NCBI GenBank assembly: GCA_035551995.1
Contig: DASZME010000072.1
Span: 1 to 64,000, forward strand
DNA: 64,000 nucleotides
Direction: 5' to 3'
DNA from: RYN-428 sp035551995
Lineage (GTDB): Bacteria > Planctomycetota > Phycisphaerae > Tepidisphaerales > Tepidisphaeraceae
Shown here: positions 51,938-60,436 of the stretch, piece by piece
Numbering within the stretch: position 1 is the first letter of the stretch
How the letters are laid out: the number at the start of each line of letters is the position of its first letter
Notes under the pieces: model-generated
Database searches by the model: none
What the model saw: only the letters and a program-made list of their open reading frames with translations
What the model was told of the DNA's origin: nothing
Translations under genes and position numbers: made by a program

Positions 51938-52154
51938 GTCGGACGGATTATCGCCGTGCGTCGTCAAAGTTGCGAATCGACCGGCTCGACGAATATGGTA
52001 TAAACGCGCGGAGGCGGTGTGTGCCGAGGTTTCATCTGGGAGAATGCGGTTGAACGCCGAGACTTCGAGTCGCCGGGAGCGGAAACAAGAGAGCGGAGGA
52101 TCGCCGGCCCTCTCTTTCCGCCGGCGCCCGCCCCGGCGTTTGGGCGGCATAACG

Positions 52155-52925
52155 ATGAAGCATCTTCTCGCCGGATGGACATACGCCGTCATGGCGTTCC
52201 TCTATTTGCCGATCGTGTTGCTGGCCGTTTATTCGTTCAACAATTCACCGCTCAGCATCCTCTGGAGCGGCTTTACGCTGCGGTGGTACGCCGTCGTCTG
52301 GCACGACAGCCTATTGATCGGCGCCATCGAAAACAGCCTGCTGATCGCGACGGCCGCCACGGTTATTTCGGTGATTCTCGGAACGCTGGCGGCATGGCTC
52401 CTGTATCGTTACAAATTTCCGGGAACCGCCGCGACGTATACGTTGCTCGTGACGCCGATGATTATTCCCGAAGTCATCATGGGCGTAAGCCTGATGTTGT
52501 TTTTTCGGGCGATCGGGATGGAGTTGGGATTTGTCACCGTCATCATCGCGCATGTGACCTTCTGCTTTCCCTTCGTGATGGCGGCGGTTCAAGCGCGTTT
52601 GGCCGGGCTGGACCCCGCGATGGAAGAGGCGGCGATGGACCTTGGCGCCACTCCCGCCCGCGCGTTTTTTCGGGTGATCCTGCCTTACCTGACGCCGGGC
52701 ATCATTGCCGGAGCCATGCTGGCGTTCACGCTATCGCTTGACGAATTCGTCGTCACCTATTTCACGTATGATGCGCGCTCGATGACATTGCCGGTGCGGA
52801 TCTACACCGCGATCCACGGCGCCGGGGCGCGCCCGGCGCTGAACGCGGTATCGACGTTGTTCATCGTCGCGACGGCGATCCTCGTCGTCGCAAGCGACGC
52901 GATCCGCCGAAAGCCCAAACAGTGA
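52155..52925 (+). CDS. potC: Polyamine-type ABC transporter permease (PotC-like)
   Basis: A 256-residue permease with six hydrophobic segments. The MetI-type permease loop is EEAAMDLGATPARAFFRVIL then PYLTPGIIAG, and the C-terminal LDEFVVTYFTYDARSMTLPV is typical of PotC-like components. It forms half of the membrane channel for spermidine/putrescine import. The start at 52155 is where permease homology begins. The next gene starts within 15 bases of its stop. Confidence 0.87.
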   Translation: MKHLLAGWTYAVMAFLYLPIVLLAVYSFNNSPLSILWSGFTLRWYAVVWHDSLLIGAIENSLLIATAATVISVILGTLAAWLLYRYKFPGTAATYTLLVTPMIIPEVIMGVSLMLFFRAIGMELGFVTVIIAHVTFCFPFVMAAVQARLAGLDPAMEEAAMDLGATPARAFFRVILPYLTPGIIAGAMLAFTLSLDEFVVTYFTYDARSMTLPVRIYTAIHGAGARPALNAVSTLFIVATAILVVASDAIRRKPKQ

Positions 52926-52939
52926 CGCCTGGAGATTCG

Positions 52940-53986
52940 ATGAAAATTTTTCGTCCGCTTATTCTTCTGATCCTGCCCGCGCTTGCGATCCTCGGATGCG
53001 ATCGTTCCAAATCAACCGCCGCCGCCAAATCGCGCCTGCAATTGTTCGCCTTTTCCAGCTACATTCCGCAAGAAGCGATCGACGGGTTCACCAGGGAAAC
53101 CGGCATCCCGATCGACTACGAAGTCTATCCGACGAATGAAGCGATGCTGCAAAAACTCTCGGCCAATCCCGATCATTACGACGTGATTCAGCCGTCGGAC
53201 TATATGGTCGAACACCTGGTCGCCCGGCACATGCTCGCCCCGCTCGACCCGCATCAACTGCCGCATCTTGAAAATATTCTCGGCGAGTTCCGTGGCCTTC
53301 CCTTCGATCCGGGAAACCAGTTTTCCGTTCCGTACATGGCCGGAACGGTCGGCATCGTCGTCAACAGCGACAAAATCAAAGCGCCGATCCGCGGATACAA
53401 AGATGTATTCCAGGAGAAGTATAAGGGCAGGATCGTGGTCGTGGACGATCCGCGCGAGATGGTGACGTGGGCATTGGAGACGGCCGGCATTCCGATCAAC
53501 GACGTGACGCCGCAAACGCTCGCGCGGGTCAAGCCGACGCTGGTCGAGTGGGTGAAGCTGAAGAATATTTACAACTCCGACGATCCCAAGCCGCCGCTGC
53601 TGAGCGACGACCGCGACCTCGGCGTCATCTACTGCGGCGACGCCGCCGCGCTTTGGCAGGAGAATCACAAGTTTAAGTACGTGCTCCCCGCGGAAGGCGC
53701 GCATCGATTCATCGATAATCTTTGCATCCCCGCCGGCTCCAAACACAAGGCCGAGGCGATGGCCTTCATCGATTACATCCTGCGGCCCGAGGTGAGCAAA
53801 ATGATCTCCGACAAATTCCCCTACACGAATCCCAACGGCGCCGCCCGCAAGCTGTTGAGCAAGGACCAACTGGACAACCCGGCAAGCTATCCGCCGGGTT
53901 CGGCCAAGCTGGAAATCTTTCGCGCCATCGGGAAAGCCAGCGTCGATCTACAGGACATGATGTCGGAAATCCGACACGCCGACTGA
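52940..53986 (+). CDS. potD: Polyamine-type ABC transporter substrate-binding lipoprotein (PotD-like)
   Basis: A 348-residue solute-binding protein with lipobox AILGC (Cys at about 20). PotD-like features are LFAFSSYIPQEAIDGFTRET, YDVIQPSDYMVEHLVARHML, VPYMAGTVGIVVNSDKI and RFIDNLCIPAGSKHKAEAMA. It captures the polyamine outside the membrane and delivers it to the PotB/PotC channel. The ATG at 52940 follows GGAG by 5 bases. It lies between the two permease genes. Confidence 0.87.
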   Translation: MKIFRPLILLILPALAILGCDRSKSTAAAKSRLQLFAFSSYIPQEAIDGFTRETGIPIDYEVYPTNEAMLQKLSANPDHYDVIQPSDYMVEHLVARHMLAPLDPHQLPHLENILGEFRGLPFDPGNQFSVPYMAGTVGIVVNSDKIKAPIRGYKDVFQEKYKGRIVVVDDPREMVTWALETAGIPINDVTPQTLARVKPTLVEWVKLKNIYNSDDPKPPLLSDDRDLGVIYCGDAAALWQENHKFKYVLPAEGAHRFIDNLCIPAGSKHKAEAMAFIDYILRPEVSKMISDKFPYTNPNGAARKLLSKDQLDNPASYPPGSAKLEIFRAIGKASVDLQDMMSEIRHAD

Positions 53987-53988
53987 AG

Positions 53989-54888
53989 ATGAGCCGTGAA
54001 ACGCCGATCACTTCCGCCGGCTCGTTATCGCGCCCCGCGTGGCGCGGCTGGTCTCTTTTTGCGATTCTGGCGGGATGGTTGATCCTCTTCGTCGTTTTGC
54101 CGACCCTCATTCTCCTGGTCTACAGTTTTTTCCGCGGCGGTAACGGGGAAGTCGAACCGGCGTTTACATTCGCGAACTACGCCAAATGCTTTCGCGCGCC
54201 TTACCCCGCGGTCTTCGGCTGGTCCCTTGCATACGCGGCCCTCACGACCGCGCTATGCGCCTTGATCGGATACCCGGTCGCTTTCTATATTGGGCGATCT
54301 TCGCCGGCGCGCCGCAATCGATTGCTGATGCTCATCATGATCCCGTTTGCGACCAGCTTCCTCATCCGCACCTACGCCTGGATGACGCTGTTGAGCCATG
54401 ATGGGCTGGTCATGTACCTTCTGCGGGTCACGCATCTCATCCCGCTGATATTTCCCGAGAATCTCCAGTTGCTCTACACAAATGGGTCTGTGCTGATCGT
54501 GCTGGTTTACTCGTATTTGCCGTTCATGATATTGCCGATTTACGGCAGCGTCGAGAAGCTGGATGAATCGCTGATCGAAGCCGCCGCCGATCTTGGCGCC
54601 GGTCCGTTTCGCGCGTTTACCGGCGTCATCTTCCCTCTGACTTTGCCGGGCGTGGCGGCGGGCGCGCTGATGGTTTTCGTCCCCGCCGTCGCGATGTTCG
54701 CCGTCACCACTTTGATGAGCGGCGGGAACATCCGCCTGATCGGCGACGAAATCGAATTTCAATGCCTCGAAGGGGGCAACCTCCCCTTCGGGTCGGCGCT
54801 GGGCATGATCTTACTGGCGATGTTCGTCTTAAGTTTCTTCCTCTTCATGCGCCGCGGCGCCGGCGCGAAAGCCGACATGATGCGATGA
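53989..54888 (+). CDS. potB: Polyamine-type ABC transporter permease (PotB-like)
   Basis: A 299-residue permease with six membrane helices. Motifs are SFLIRTYAWMTLLSHDGLVM and LPFMILPIYGSVEKLDESLI, with the coupling loop EAAADLGAGPFRAFTGVIFP. It pairs with PotC. Its ATG comes 2 bases after the potD stop, so the genes are coupled. It is the last gene before a 147-base gap containing palindromic repeat copy 4. Confidence 0.88.
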   Translation: MSRETPITSAGSLSRPAWRGWSLFAILAGWLILFVVLPTLILLVYSFFRGGNGEVEPAFTFANYAKCFRAPYPAVFGWSLAYAALTTALCALIGYPVAFYIGRSSPARRNRLLMLIMIPFATSFLIRTYAWMTLLSHDGLVMYLLRVTHLIPLIFPENLQLLYTNGSVLIVLVYSYLPFMILPIYGSVEKLDESLIEAAADLGAGPFRAFTGVIFPLTLPGVAAGALMVFVPAVAMFAVTTLMSGGNIRLIGDEIEFQCLEGGNLPFGSALGMILLAMFVLSFFLFMRRGAGAKADMMR

Positions 54889-54934
54889 ACGATAACGCGA
54901 TTTAGAATCATTCTCGTCTCCGTGTTTTGAGTTG

Positions 54935-55003
54935 GTCGCGAAATCGCGCCCCGCAAGCGGGGCCGCTAAACGCGGGAACGCTACGGCAAGCGGAGAATTA
55001 TCC
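54935..55003 (+). repeat. Dispersed palindromic repeat, copy 4
   Basis: GTCGCGAAATC leads to the core (54948-54973), identical over 26 bases to copies 1 and 3. The tail (GGAACGCTACGGCAAGCGGA then GAATTATCCT) matches copy 1. It separates potB from potA. Confidence 0.8.
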
Positions 55004-55035
55004 TCCATCGCGCCTCCTGCTGACAGAAATTTCCG

Positions 55036-56115
55036 ATGGACAAAATGGTCGAACTGCAATCGGTCTCCAAGCGCTTCGGCGGATTCTCCGCCGTGAGCGG
55101 CGTCGATCTCGACATTTTCGCGGGCGAATTTCTCACCCTTCTTGGCCCCTCGGGCTGCGGCAAAACGACGCTCCTCCGGATGATCTCCGGCTTCGAAACG
55201 CCGACCGAAGGCACGATCCGCCTCGCCGGCCAGGACGTTATGCACGTGCCGCCCTACCGCCGCGACGTGAACCAGGTCTTCCAGAGCTACGCGCTGTTCC
55301 CGCATCTCGATGTGCGGCGGAATATCGCGTTTGGCTTAAAAATGAAGAAGATTCCCGCCGACCAAATCCGCCGGCGCGTGGATCGCGCGATCGAGATGGT
55401 TTCGCTGACGGGTTTTGAGCGGCGCAAATCCTCCGCGCTTTCCGGCGGCCAAAAGCAACGCGTGGCCTTGGCGCGGGCCCTCGTGTGCGAGCCAAAGGTG
55501 CTCTTGCTCGACGAGCCGTTGGCCGCCCTCGACGCCAAGCTTCGCCGGGCGATGCAAGTCGAACTGAAACAGATACAATCGCGTCTTGGCATCACGTTCG
55601 TCTTCGTCACCCACGATCAGGAAGAGGCCCTGGTCATGTCAGATCGAATCGCCGTAATCAATCAAGGGAAGATCGAGCAGATCGGACCGGCGGCGGAAGT
55701 CTATCATCGCCCCCGCACGCAGTTCGTCGCCGATTTCATGGGACAGGCGAACATCTTGGACGCGACCGTGACGCAACGGATCGGCGACGACGTCGAGTTG
55801 CTCTGCCGCCGAGAACTGCGCCTCCCGGCCCGCGCCAAAAAGCTGGAGTTGAACGCCGACGTGCTGATCTCGATCCGCCCCGAGAAAATCCGCTTGTCAA
55901 AGACGCCGCTTCAAGGACCCGGCACATTTGAAGCGACGGTTCGCCAGGAGATTTTCCGCGGCTCAACCGATCAACTGCTTCTACAAACGGCTGGCGGATC
56001 GGAGTTGACCGCGATCGTCGCCAATTGGATTTCAAGTGACGAAAAAATTCGCCGCGGCGACCACGTCTTCTGCCAAATTCACCAAGACGATATCGCGATA
56101 TTACGCCAGACGTGA
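55036..56115 (+). CDS. potA: Polyamine-type ABC transporter ATPase (PotA-like)
   Basis: A 359-residue ATPase. Walker A is LLGPSGCGKTTLL (35-47), signature LSGGQKQR (about 134-141), Walker B KVLLLDEPLAALDAKLR, and H-loop FVTHDQEEAL. A C-terminal TOBE-like regulatory domain covers about 275-359. It energises polyamine import with the PotC/D/B proteins. Unlike the usual potABCD order, it is last and separated from potB by a repeat element. Confidence 0.9.
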   Translation: MDKMVELQSVSKRFGGFSAVSGVDLDIFAGEFLTLLGPSGCGKTTLLRMISGFETPTEGTIRLAGQDVMHVPPYRRDVNQVFQSYALFPHLDVRRNIAFGLKMKKIPADQIRRRVDRAIEMVSLTGFERRKSSALSGGQKQRVALARALVCEPKVLLLDEPLAALDAKLRRAMQVELKQIQSRLGITFVFVTHDQEEALVMSDRIAVINQGKIEQIGPAAEVYHRPRTQFVADFMGQANILDATVTQRIGDDVELLCRRELRLPARAKKLELNADVLISIRPEKIRLSKTPLQGPGTFEATVRQEIFRGSTDQLLLQTAGGSELTAIVANWISSDEKIRRGDHVFCQIHQDDIAILRQT

Positions 56116-56151
56116 CTGAGCCTCTCACTTGCCACCATAAACCTCCTGTCG

Positions 56152-58197
56152 CTAATCCGAAGACGCACGACCCGGATTAGTCGTTTTCTCTCCGACCTTC
56201 TTCAAAAATTCCGCTTCCGAAAGGACGGGAATTTTCAGCTCCTTCGCTTTATCCAGCTTACTTCCCGCCGACTCACCGGCTACGAGGAAGCTGGTCTTCT
56301 TGCTGACGCTGCCCGAGGCTTTGCCTCCGAGTTTGACGATCAATTCTTCGATTTCCGTGCGGCCCAATGTCGGCAAAGTCCCCGTTACAACGATCGTCTG
56401 GCCCGCCAGCGGCAGCTCGCTCTCGGCGTCCGGCTTTTTCACCGGCGTCTTTGGATTGACGCCGACCGCTTTCAGCTCGGCGACGACGTGCCGTCCGACC
56501 TTTCCGTGGAAAAAGTCGTGGACCGATTCGGCGATGGCGGGACCGATCTCGTTGACGGCGGATAGCTGTTCGATCGACGCCTCCTCCAGGACATCCAACG
56601 AGCCAAAATTGCTGGCCAGCACATACGCGACGCGGTTGCCGACATGGCGGACGCCGATGCCGGCAAGGAGACGATCGAGGCCGTGTTTTCGGCTTCCTTC
56701 GATGGCGTCGAGCACGTTTTGGGCGCTCTTCTCGCCGATGCGTTCGAGGGTGAGAAGCGATTCTTTCGTAAGTCGATAGAGATCGGCGAATGACTTTACC
56801 AATCCTTTGTCGACCAGTTGATCGATCAGTTTTTCGCCGATGTGTTCCAAATCCATTTGCTTGCGGCCACAGAACCATTTGAGCCGTTCGCGGAACTGGG
56901 CCGGGCAGTCCGGATTGATGCAGCGGATGTATGGACCGTCGGCGTCCTTTTCCACTTTCGCTCCGCACGAAGGACAGCTCGTGGGGGATTCGACTTGTAT
57001 GGCCCCCTTCGGCCGTTTCTCGGCGATCGCCTGCCGAACGTATGGGATTACTTCGCCCGCTTTTTCCACCACGATCGTGTCGCCAAGATGCAGATCGAGT
57101 CGGCGGATTTGATCGACGTTGTGCAGGGTCGCGTTGGAGACGGTGGTGCCGGCGACGAACACCGGCTCAAGCCGGGCGACGGGCGTCAGCGTTCCCCCCT
57201 TCCCGACCTGCCATTCCACTTCCCGCAGGATCGTCTGAACCTGCTCGGCGGCATACTTGTAAGCGATGACCCATCGAGGGGATTTGCTGGTCGCGCCCAG
57301 ACGGTCGCGCTGGCGGAAATCATCCACCTTCAGGACCATGCCGTCGGTTTGATAAGGAAGCTTTCCGCGTTCTTGTTCGAACGCCTCGATGATCTTCAGG
57401 GCCGAATCGATGTCGTCGGCGCGGAAAGTCCGCTCGTTGGTGGGCAGGCGCCAACCCTTCAGAAGGTTGATCCATTCCCAATAACTTTCCGTCGGCATCG
57501 GTTCCACCTGGCCCAGTCCGTGCGAGACGAATCGCAGCCGCCGCTGAGCGGTGATTTTCGGATCGAGCTGCTTGAGCGTGCCGGTGGTGAGGTTGCGGGG
57601 ATTTTTATAAATCTCCAGGCCGTCGGCTTGCCGCTGGGCGTTGATGCGCTGGAAGTCGGCGTTGTTCATGTAAACTTCGCCGCGAACTTCAAGTATGTCG
57701 GGGAGATCGCCGGTCGCGTGAAGTCGCAGGGGAATGGCGTTGATCGTGCGGGCCTGCGCGGTAATATCATCGCCGACCCGCCCGTCGCCGCGCGTGGCGG
57801 CGAGAACCAGCAGCCCCTTTTCATATCGCAGCGACGACGCCACGCCGTCCACCTTTGGCTCAAGCACGTAGCTCACGCTTTCGCCGGCAAACGCCTTTCG
57901 CATGCGTTCGTCAAAAGCGCGAACGTCTTGCTCGTTATACGTATTGTCGATGCTCATCATCGGGACGGCATGCTCGACCTGCGTAAACCCCACGACAGGC
58001 TCGCCGCCAACGCGAACGGTCGGCGAATCGGGCGTTTTTAACTCCGGATGTTTTTCCTCCAGGTCGATCAGCTCGCGCATGAGCCGATCGAACCGCTGAT
58101 CGGAAATTTCCGGCTGAGCGAGGACATAGTAGAGGTAGTTATGATGATTCAATTCGTCCCGGAGCCGGGCAATTCGATGTGCGATTGTGTCGGCCAT
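56152..58197 (-). CDS. ligA: NAD-dependent DNA ligase
   Basis: A 681-residue ligase that seals nicks using NAD+. The adenylated lysine is Lys115 in LEPKVDGVA. The Zn finger (CPSCGAKV...RCINPDCPAQF), helix-hairpin-helix repeats (about 500-580), and a C-terminal BRCT domain (about 600-681, GQTIVVTGTLPTLGRTEIEE) are in normal order. ATG 58197 opens the family-like N-terminus (MADTIAHRIARLRDELN). It overlaps the end of the upstream hydrolase gene by 49 bases on the same strand. Confidence 0.95.
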   Translation of the reverse strand: MADTIAHRIARLRDELNHHNYLYYVLAQPEISDQRFDRLMRELIDLEEKHPELKTPDSPTVRVGGEPVVGFTQVEHAVPMMSIDNTYNEQDVRAFDERMRKAFAGESVSYVLEPKVDGVASSLRYEKGLLVLAATRGDGRVGDDITAQARTINAIPLRLHATGDLPDILEVRGEVYMNNADFQRINAQRQADGLEIYKNPRNLTTGTLKQLDPKITAQRRLRFVSHGLGQVEPMPTESYWEWINLLKGWRLPTNERTFRADDIDSALKIIEAFEQERGKLPYQTDGMVLKVDDFRQRDRLGATSKSPRWVIAYKYAAEQVQTILREVEWQVGKGGTLTPVARLEPVFVAGTTVSNATLHNVDQIRRLDLHLGDTIVVEKAGEVIPYVRQAIAEKRPKGAIQVESPTSCPSCGAKVEKDADGPYIRCINPDCPAQFRERLKWFCGRKQMDLEHIGEKLIDQLVDKGLVKSFADLYRLTKESLLTLERIGEKSAQNVLDAIEGSRKHGLDRLLAGIGVRHVGNRVAYVLASNFGSLDVLEEASIEQLSAVNEIGPAIAESVHDFFHGKVGRHVVAELKAVGVNPKTPVKKPDAESELPLAGQTIVVTGTLPTLGRTEIEELIVKLGGKASGSVSKKTSFLVAGESAGSKLDKAKELKIPVLSEAEFLKKVGEKTTNPGRASSD

Positions 58198-59081
58198 GTC
58201 AGTTGAACCCCGCAAAAATTCAATTGTCGCAGATACGCGGAGCAGTCGAAAGAGGTTAATGTCAAGGGGCGGTCGGCAGTGGGCCACAGATCGTTCAACA
58301 ACGCCTCGAGCTGAATTTGAAATTCTCCTTCCACCGGATCGTTATGTCCGGCCAGCGGAACCCGCACGAATTTTTTCGGCCCGGCGTAAGCGTCGGCGAC
58401 CATCCGCTGATACTTCGGCGGGACGATCGTGTCGGCGCCGGACAAAATGAAAATGGCCGGCGCGGATGATTTTCCGGCGTTGGCGATCGAATCGAGATCG
58501 GCCGGGACCGCAAGCGCTACCGGACCGGCGCCGAGCCATAAATTCCACCAGCCAAATTTTCCGATGATCAAGCGCCGAAGCGGCGGCGGGTTTTGCAAAA
58601 TGAGCCCGCTCGCCGGGCGATTTGCCGCGACGTACAACGCGGCGGCGGTTCCGATGCTGTGAGCGGAGATAAACGTCGGCCGATTCCCGGCACGCCGCTT
58701 CATCGCGTCATATGCCGCCAGGGCAGCGGGCGCGAGATATTTCAGCTTCGCCGATCCGGCGCTGGCGCCGTAGCCGGGATAGTTCAGCGACCACACCTCG
58801 ACGGGGCGATTCCGCCACTGATCGCAAACGGATTCGACCGCATATTCGGCCCGGGAGGCGTTGCCGACGAAGTCGATGACATACGCCTGCGGTTCGCGAT
58901 CGACCGCCGCCGCCGACCGCATGGTCCAGATTTCCAGCGGCCCGGCGGGGCCGGGAATCACCAGGCGCGCGGCGCCGGGAACGCGAATCGGCTCGCGCGA
59001 GGGAAAGAGGATAAGCCGATCGGCACAGCCGGATAGCACGATAGCCGCCACGAAATAAAGGATGATCCATCGCCGCGCCAT
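58149..59081 (-). CDS. Alpha/beta-hydrolase lipoprotein
   Basis: A 310-residue protein with a leader and lipobox (VLSGC). The nucleophile elbow is AHSIGTAAAL (AHSxG instead of GHSxG). Other alpha/beta-hydrolase features are EVWSLNYPGYGASAGSAKLK and SGADTIVPP, with the final His in PLAGHND. It is likely a periplasmic esterase or lipase of unknown substrate. Its last 49 bases overlap the ligA start in a different frame, suggesting coupled transcription. Confidence 0.8.
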   Translation of the reverse strand: MARRWIILYFVAAIVLSGCADRLILFPSREPIRVPGAARLVIPGPAGPLEIWTMRSAAAVDREPQAYVIDFVGNASRAEYAVESVCDQWRNRPVEVWSLNYPGYGASAGSAKLKYLAPAALAAYDAMKRRAGNRPTFISAHSIGTAAALYVAANRPASGLILQNPPPLRRLIIGKFGWWNLWLGAGPVALAVPADLDSIANAGKSSAPAIFILSGADTIVPPKYQRMVADAYAGPKKFVRVPLAGHNDPVEGEFQIQLEALLNDLWPTADRPLTLTSFDCSAYLRQLNFCGVQLTWPTQSHIELPGSGTN

Positions 59082-59173
59082 CCGTTTAACGCGGGCCAGT
59101 CGACCGCTTTGCATGGAACCATTGTCGCTCCCTGCGGGGGATGAGCAATGAGCATCAAATCGAATTTGACGGC

Positions 59174-59506
59174 TTACGGAGACGGGTCGTCCTCAGCGTC
59201 GGCGGGCGCTCCGATCGTACGCATTTTGGCATGCCGCACGTAGACGACGTGTACCGTCGCGGAAAGATCGTCGATGGTGTAAAGAATGCGGTGGGATTTG
59301 AAGACGAATTGCCTGATTTCGCTTGAAACGTGTGGCTGCTCGCGAGCCTCACCCTAGCGGCGAGGAAAATTTTCCAAGCCGTCGATTTGCGCATACAACT
59401 TGCTGAGCCATTTCCCGGCATTGAGCGGCGATCGGGCTGCGATGTCATCGTACGCCGCCGCGATGTTCGCCTGGGCTTCGGGGGTGACGATGACGACATA
59501 CTTCAT
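59174..59506 (-). pseudogene. RelE/ParE-like toxin gene interrupted by an in-frame stop
   Basis: The minus-strand frame from the ATG at 59506 reads MKYVVIVTPEAQANIAAAYD, then ends at GLENFPRR (residue 50) with TAG at 59356-59354. The same frame continues open to TAA at 59176-59174 and reads SEIRQFVFKSHRILYTIDD then VHVVYVRHAK, which is the second half of a RelE/ParE toxin. Removing the single stop gives an intact 110-residue toxin. It overlaps the antitoxin stop by 4 bases (ATGA), the normal arrangement. Either the toxin is inactivated by a nonsense mutation or the stop is suppressed. Confidence 0.8.
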
Positions 59507-59793
59507 TTGAGCGAGATGCCATGTTTCTCGGCCAGTTTTTCGAGAAATTCGCGCATAGGACGGCCTTGGCCACGCTTGACCTCCTCCAGTCCCCTGCGAA
59601 TTCCGGCGAGCGTCTCGGACAACTCGGCGGCTTCAACTAATTTCTGATACGCCTTGGCGCTTTGCACCACGATTTCCGCCTGACCATTTACCGTGAGAAC
59701 CTCCGGCTGGCCGGTCCGCTTCAACCATTGAATGTGTTCCTTGGTGTTGCGGTTAAAGTCGGTGACCGGAAGAATATGGTCGAGATCAAGCAT
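59503..59793 (-). CDS. Phd/YefM-type antitoxin
   Basis: A 96-residue protein with a YefM/Phd-like N-terminal DNA-binding half (PVTDFNRNTKEHIQWLKRTG, then PEVLTVNGQAEIVVQSAKAY) and a helical C-terminus (about 55-96, AGIRRGLEEVKRGQGRPMRE) that would bind the toxin. It probably represses its own promoter. The toxin gene that overlaps it downstream carries a premature stop. Confidence 0.87.
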   Translation of the reverse strand: MLDLDHILPVTDFNRNTKEHIQWLKRTGQPEVLTVNGQAEIVVQSAKAYQKLVEAAELSETLAGIRRGLEEVKRGQGRPMREFLEKLAEKHGISLK

Positions 59794-59910
59794 CGTGCGC
59801 CTCAGCAGGGATTAAACAGGTCATAAGATGTTAGCCCTGAAGCGGCTAATGTCCATCTCTTCGATTTCGACCCGTCCATTCACAGGCAATGAGCAAAGAT
59901 TCGAGACGGA

Positions 59911-60417
59911 TCACCCGCTCGCTCGCGCCGCGGCTTGTAAAATGCCCAGCGCCCGTTCGACGGCGGTTTCCGGAACAAGTGTGCCAACGACGTGCGCGTT
60001 GCGCCGCGGCGGAACGGGGACGTATTTTCCGGTGGCGGATGTGTAAATCGCGCCGGCGGAATCGATGATCGAACCGGTTGTTTCAATAAGCCGCGAGCGA
60101 ACCGATTCAACGCTCGCCTGCACGCGGAGGGGAACGCCGACGGCGGCGCTTTGACGGAAACGGCAGTTTAATTCGCCGCACACGCAGAATCGCCGGCCGG
60201 CCCATGTGGCCGCCCACACCATCGCTTCGTCGAGCACGGTCGCCAGCACGCCGCCGTGGATGATGCCTTCAAAGCCGATGTGCTGGGGGAGCGGGACGAA
60301 GTCGGCGGTGACGACGCCGGTGTCGGAATCGACGTGGAGGCTTAGATGGAGCCCGTGCGGATTTTCGCGCCCGCAAACGAGGCACCCTGCGGTGTGGGGG
60401 AGTTCCATCCGAGGCAT
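59911..60417 (-). CDS. PaaI-like hotdog thioesterase
   Basis: A 168-residue hotdog-fold protein. The N-terminal CxxCG motif (GCLVCGRENPHGL, Cys12 and Cys15) is common in PaaI-type members. The catalytic/structural motif HGGVLATVLDEAM (54-66) has Asp63 in the usual active-site position. It probably hydrolyses an acyl-CoA, substrate unknown. It follows the glycosyltransferase by 19 bases on the same strand, so both may be in one operon. Confidence 0.83.
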   Translation of the reverse strand: MPRMELPHTAGCLVCGRENPHGLHLSLHVDSDTGVVTADFVPLPQHIGFEGIIHGGVLATVLDEAMVWAATWAGRRFCVCGELNCRFRQSAAVGVPLRVQASVESVRSRLIETTGSIIDSAGAIYTSATGKYVPVPPRRNAHVVGTLVPETAVERALGILQAAARASG

Positions 60418-60436
60418 TTGAATGTCCGGCCCGGCG

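Noticed and set aside
59155..59499. Minus-strand 114-codon frame at the toxin locus
   Set aside because: Ser/Arg/Thr-rich and not toxin-like; the RelE-like sequence is in another frame and is interrupted by TAG.
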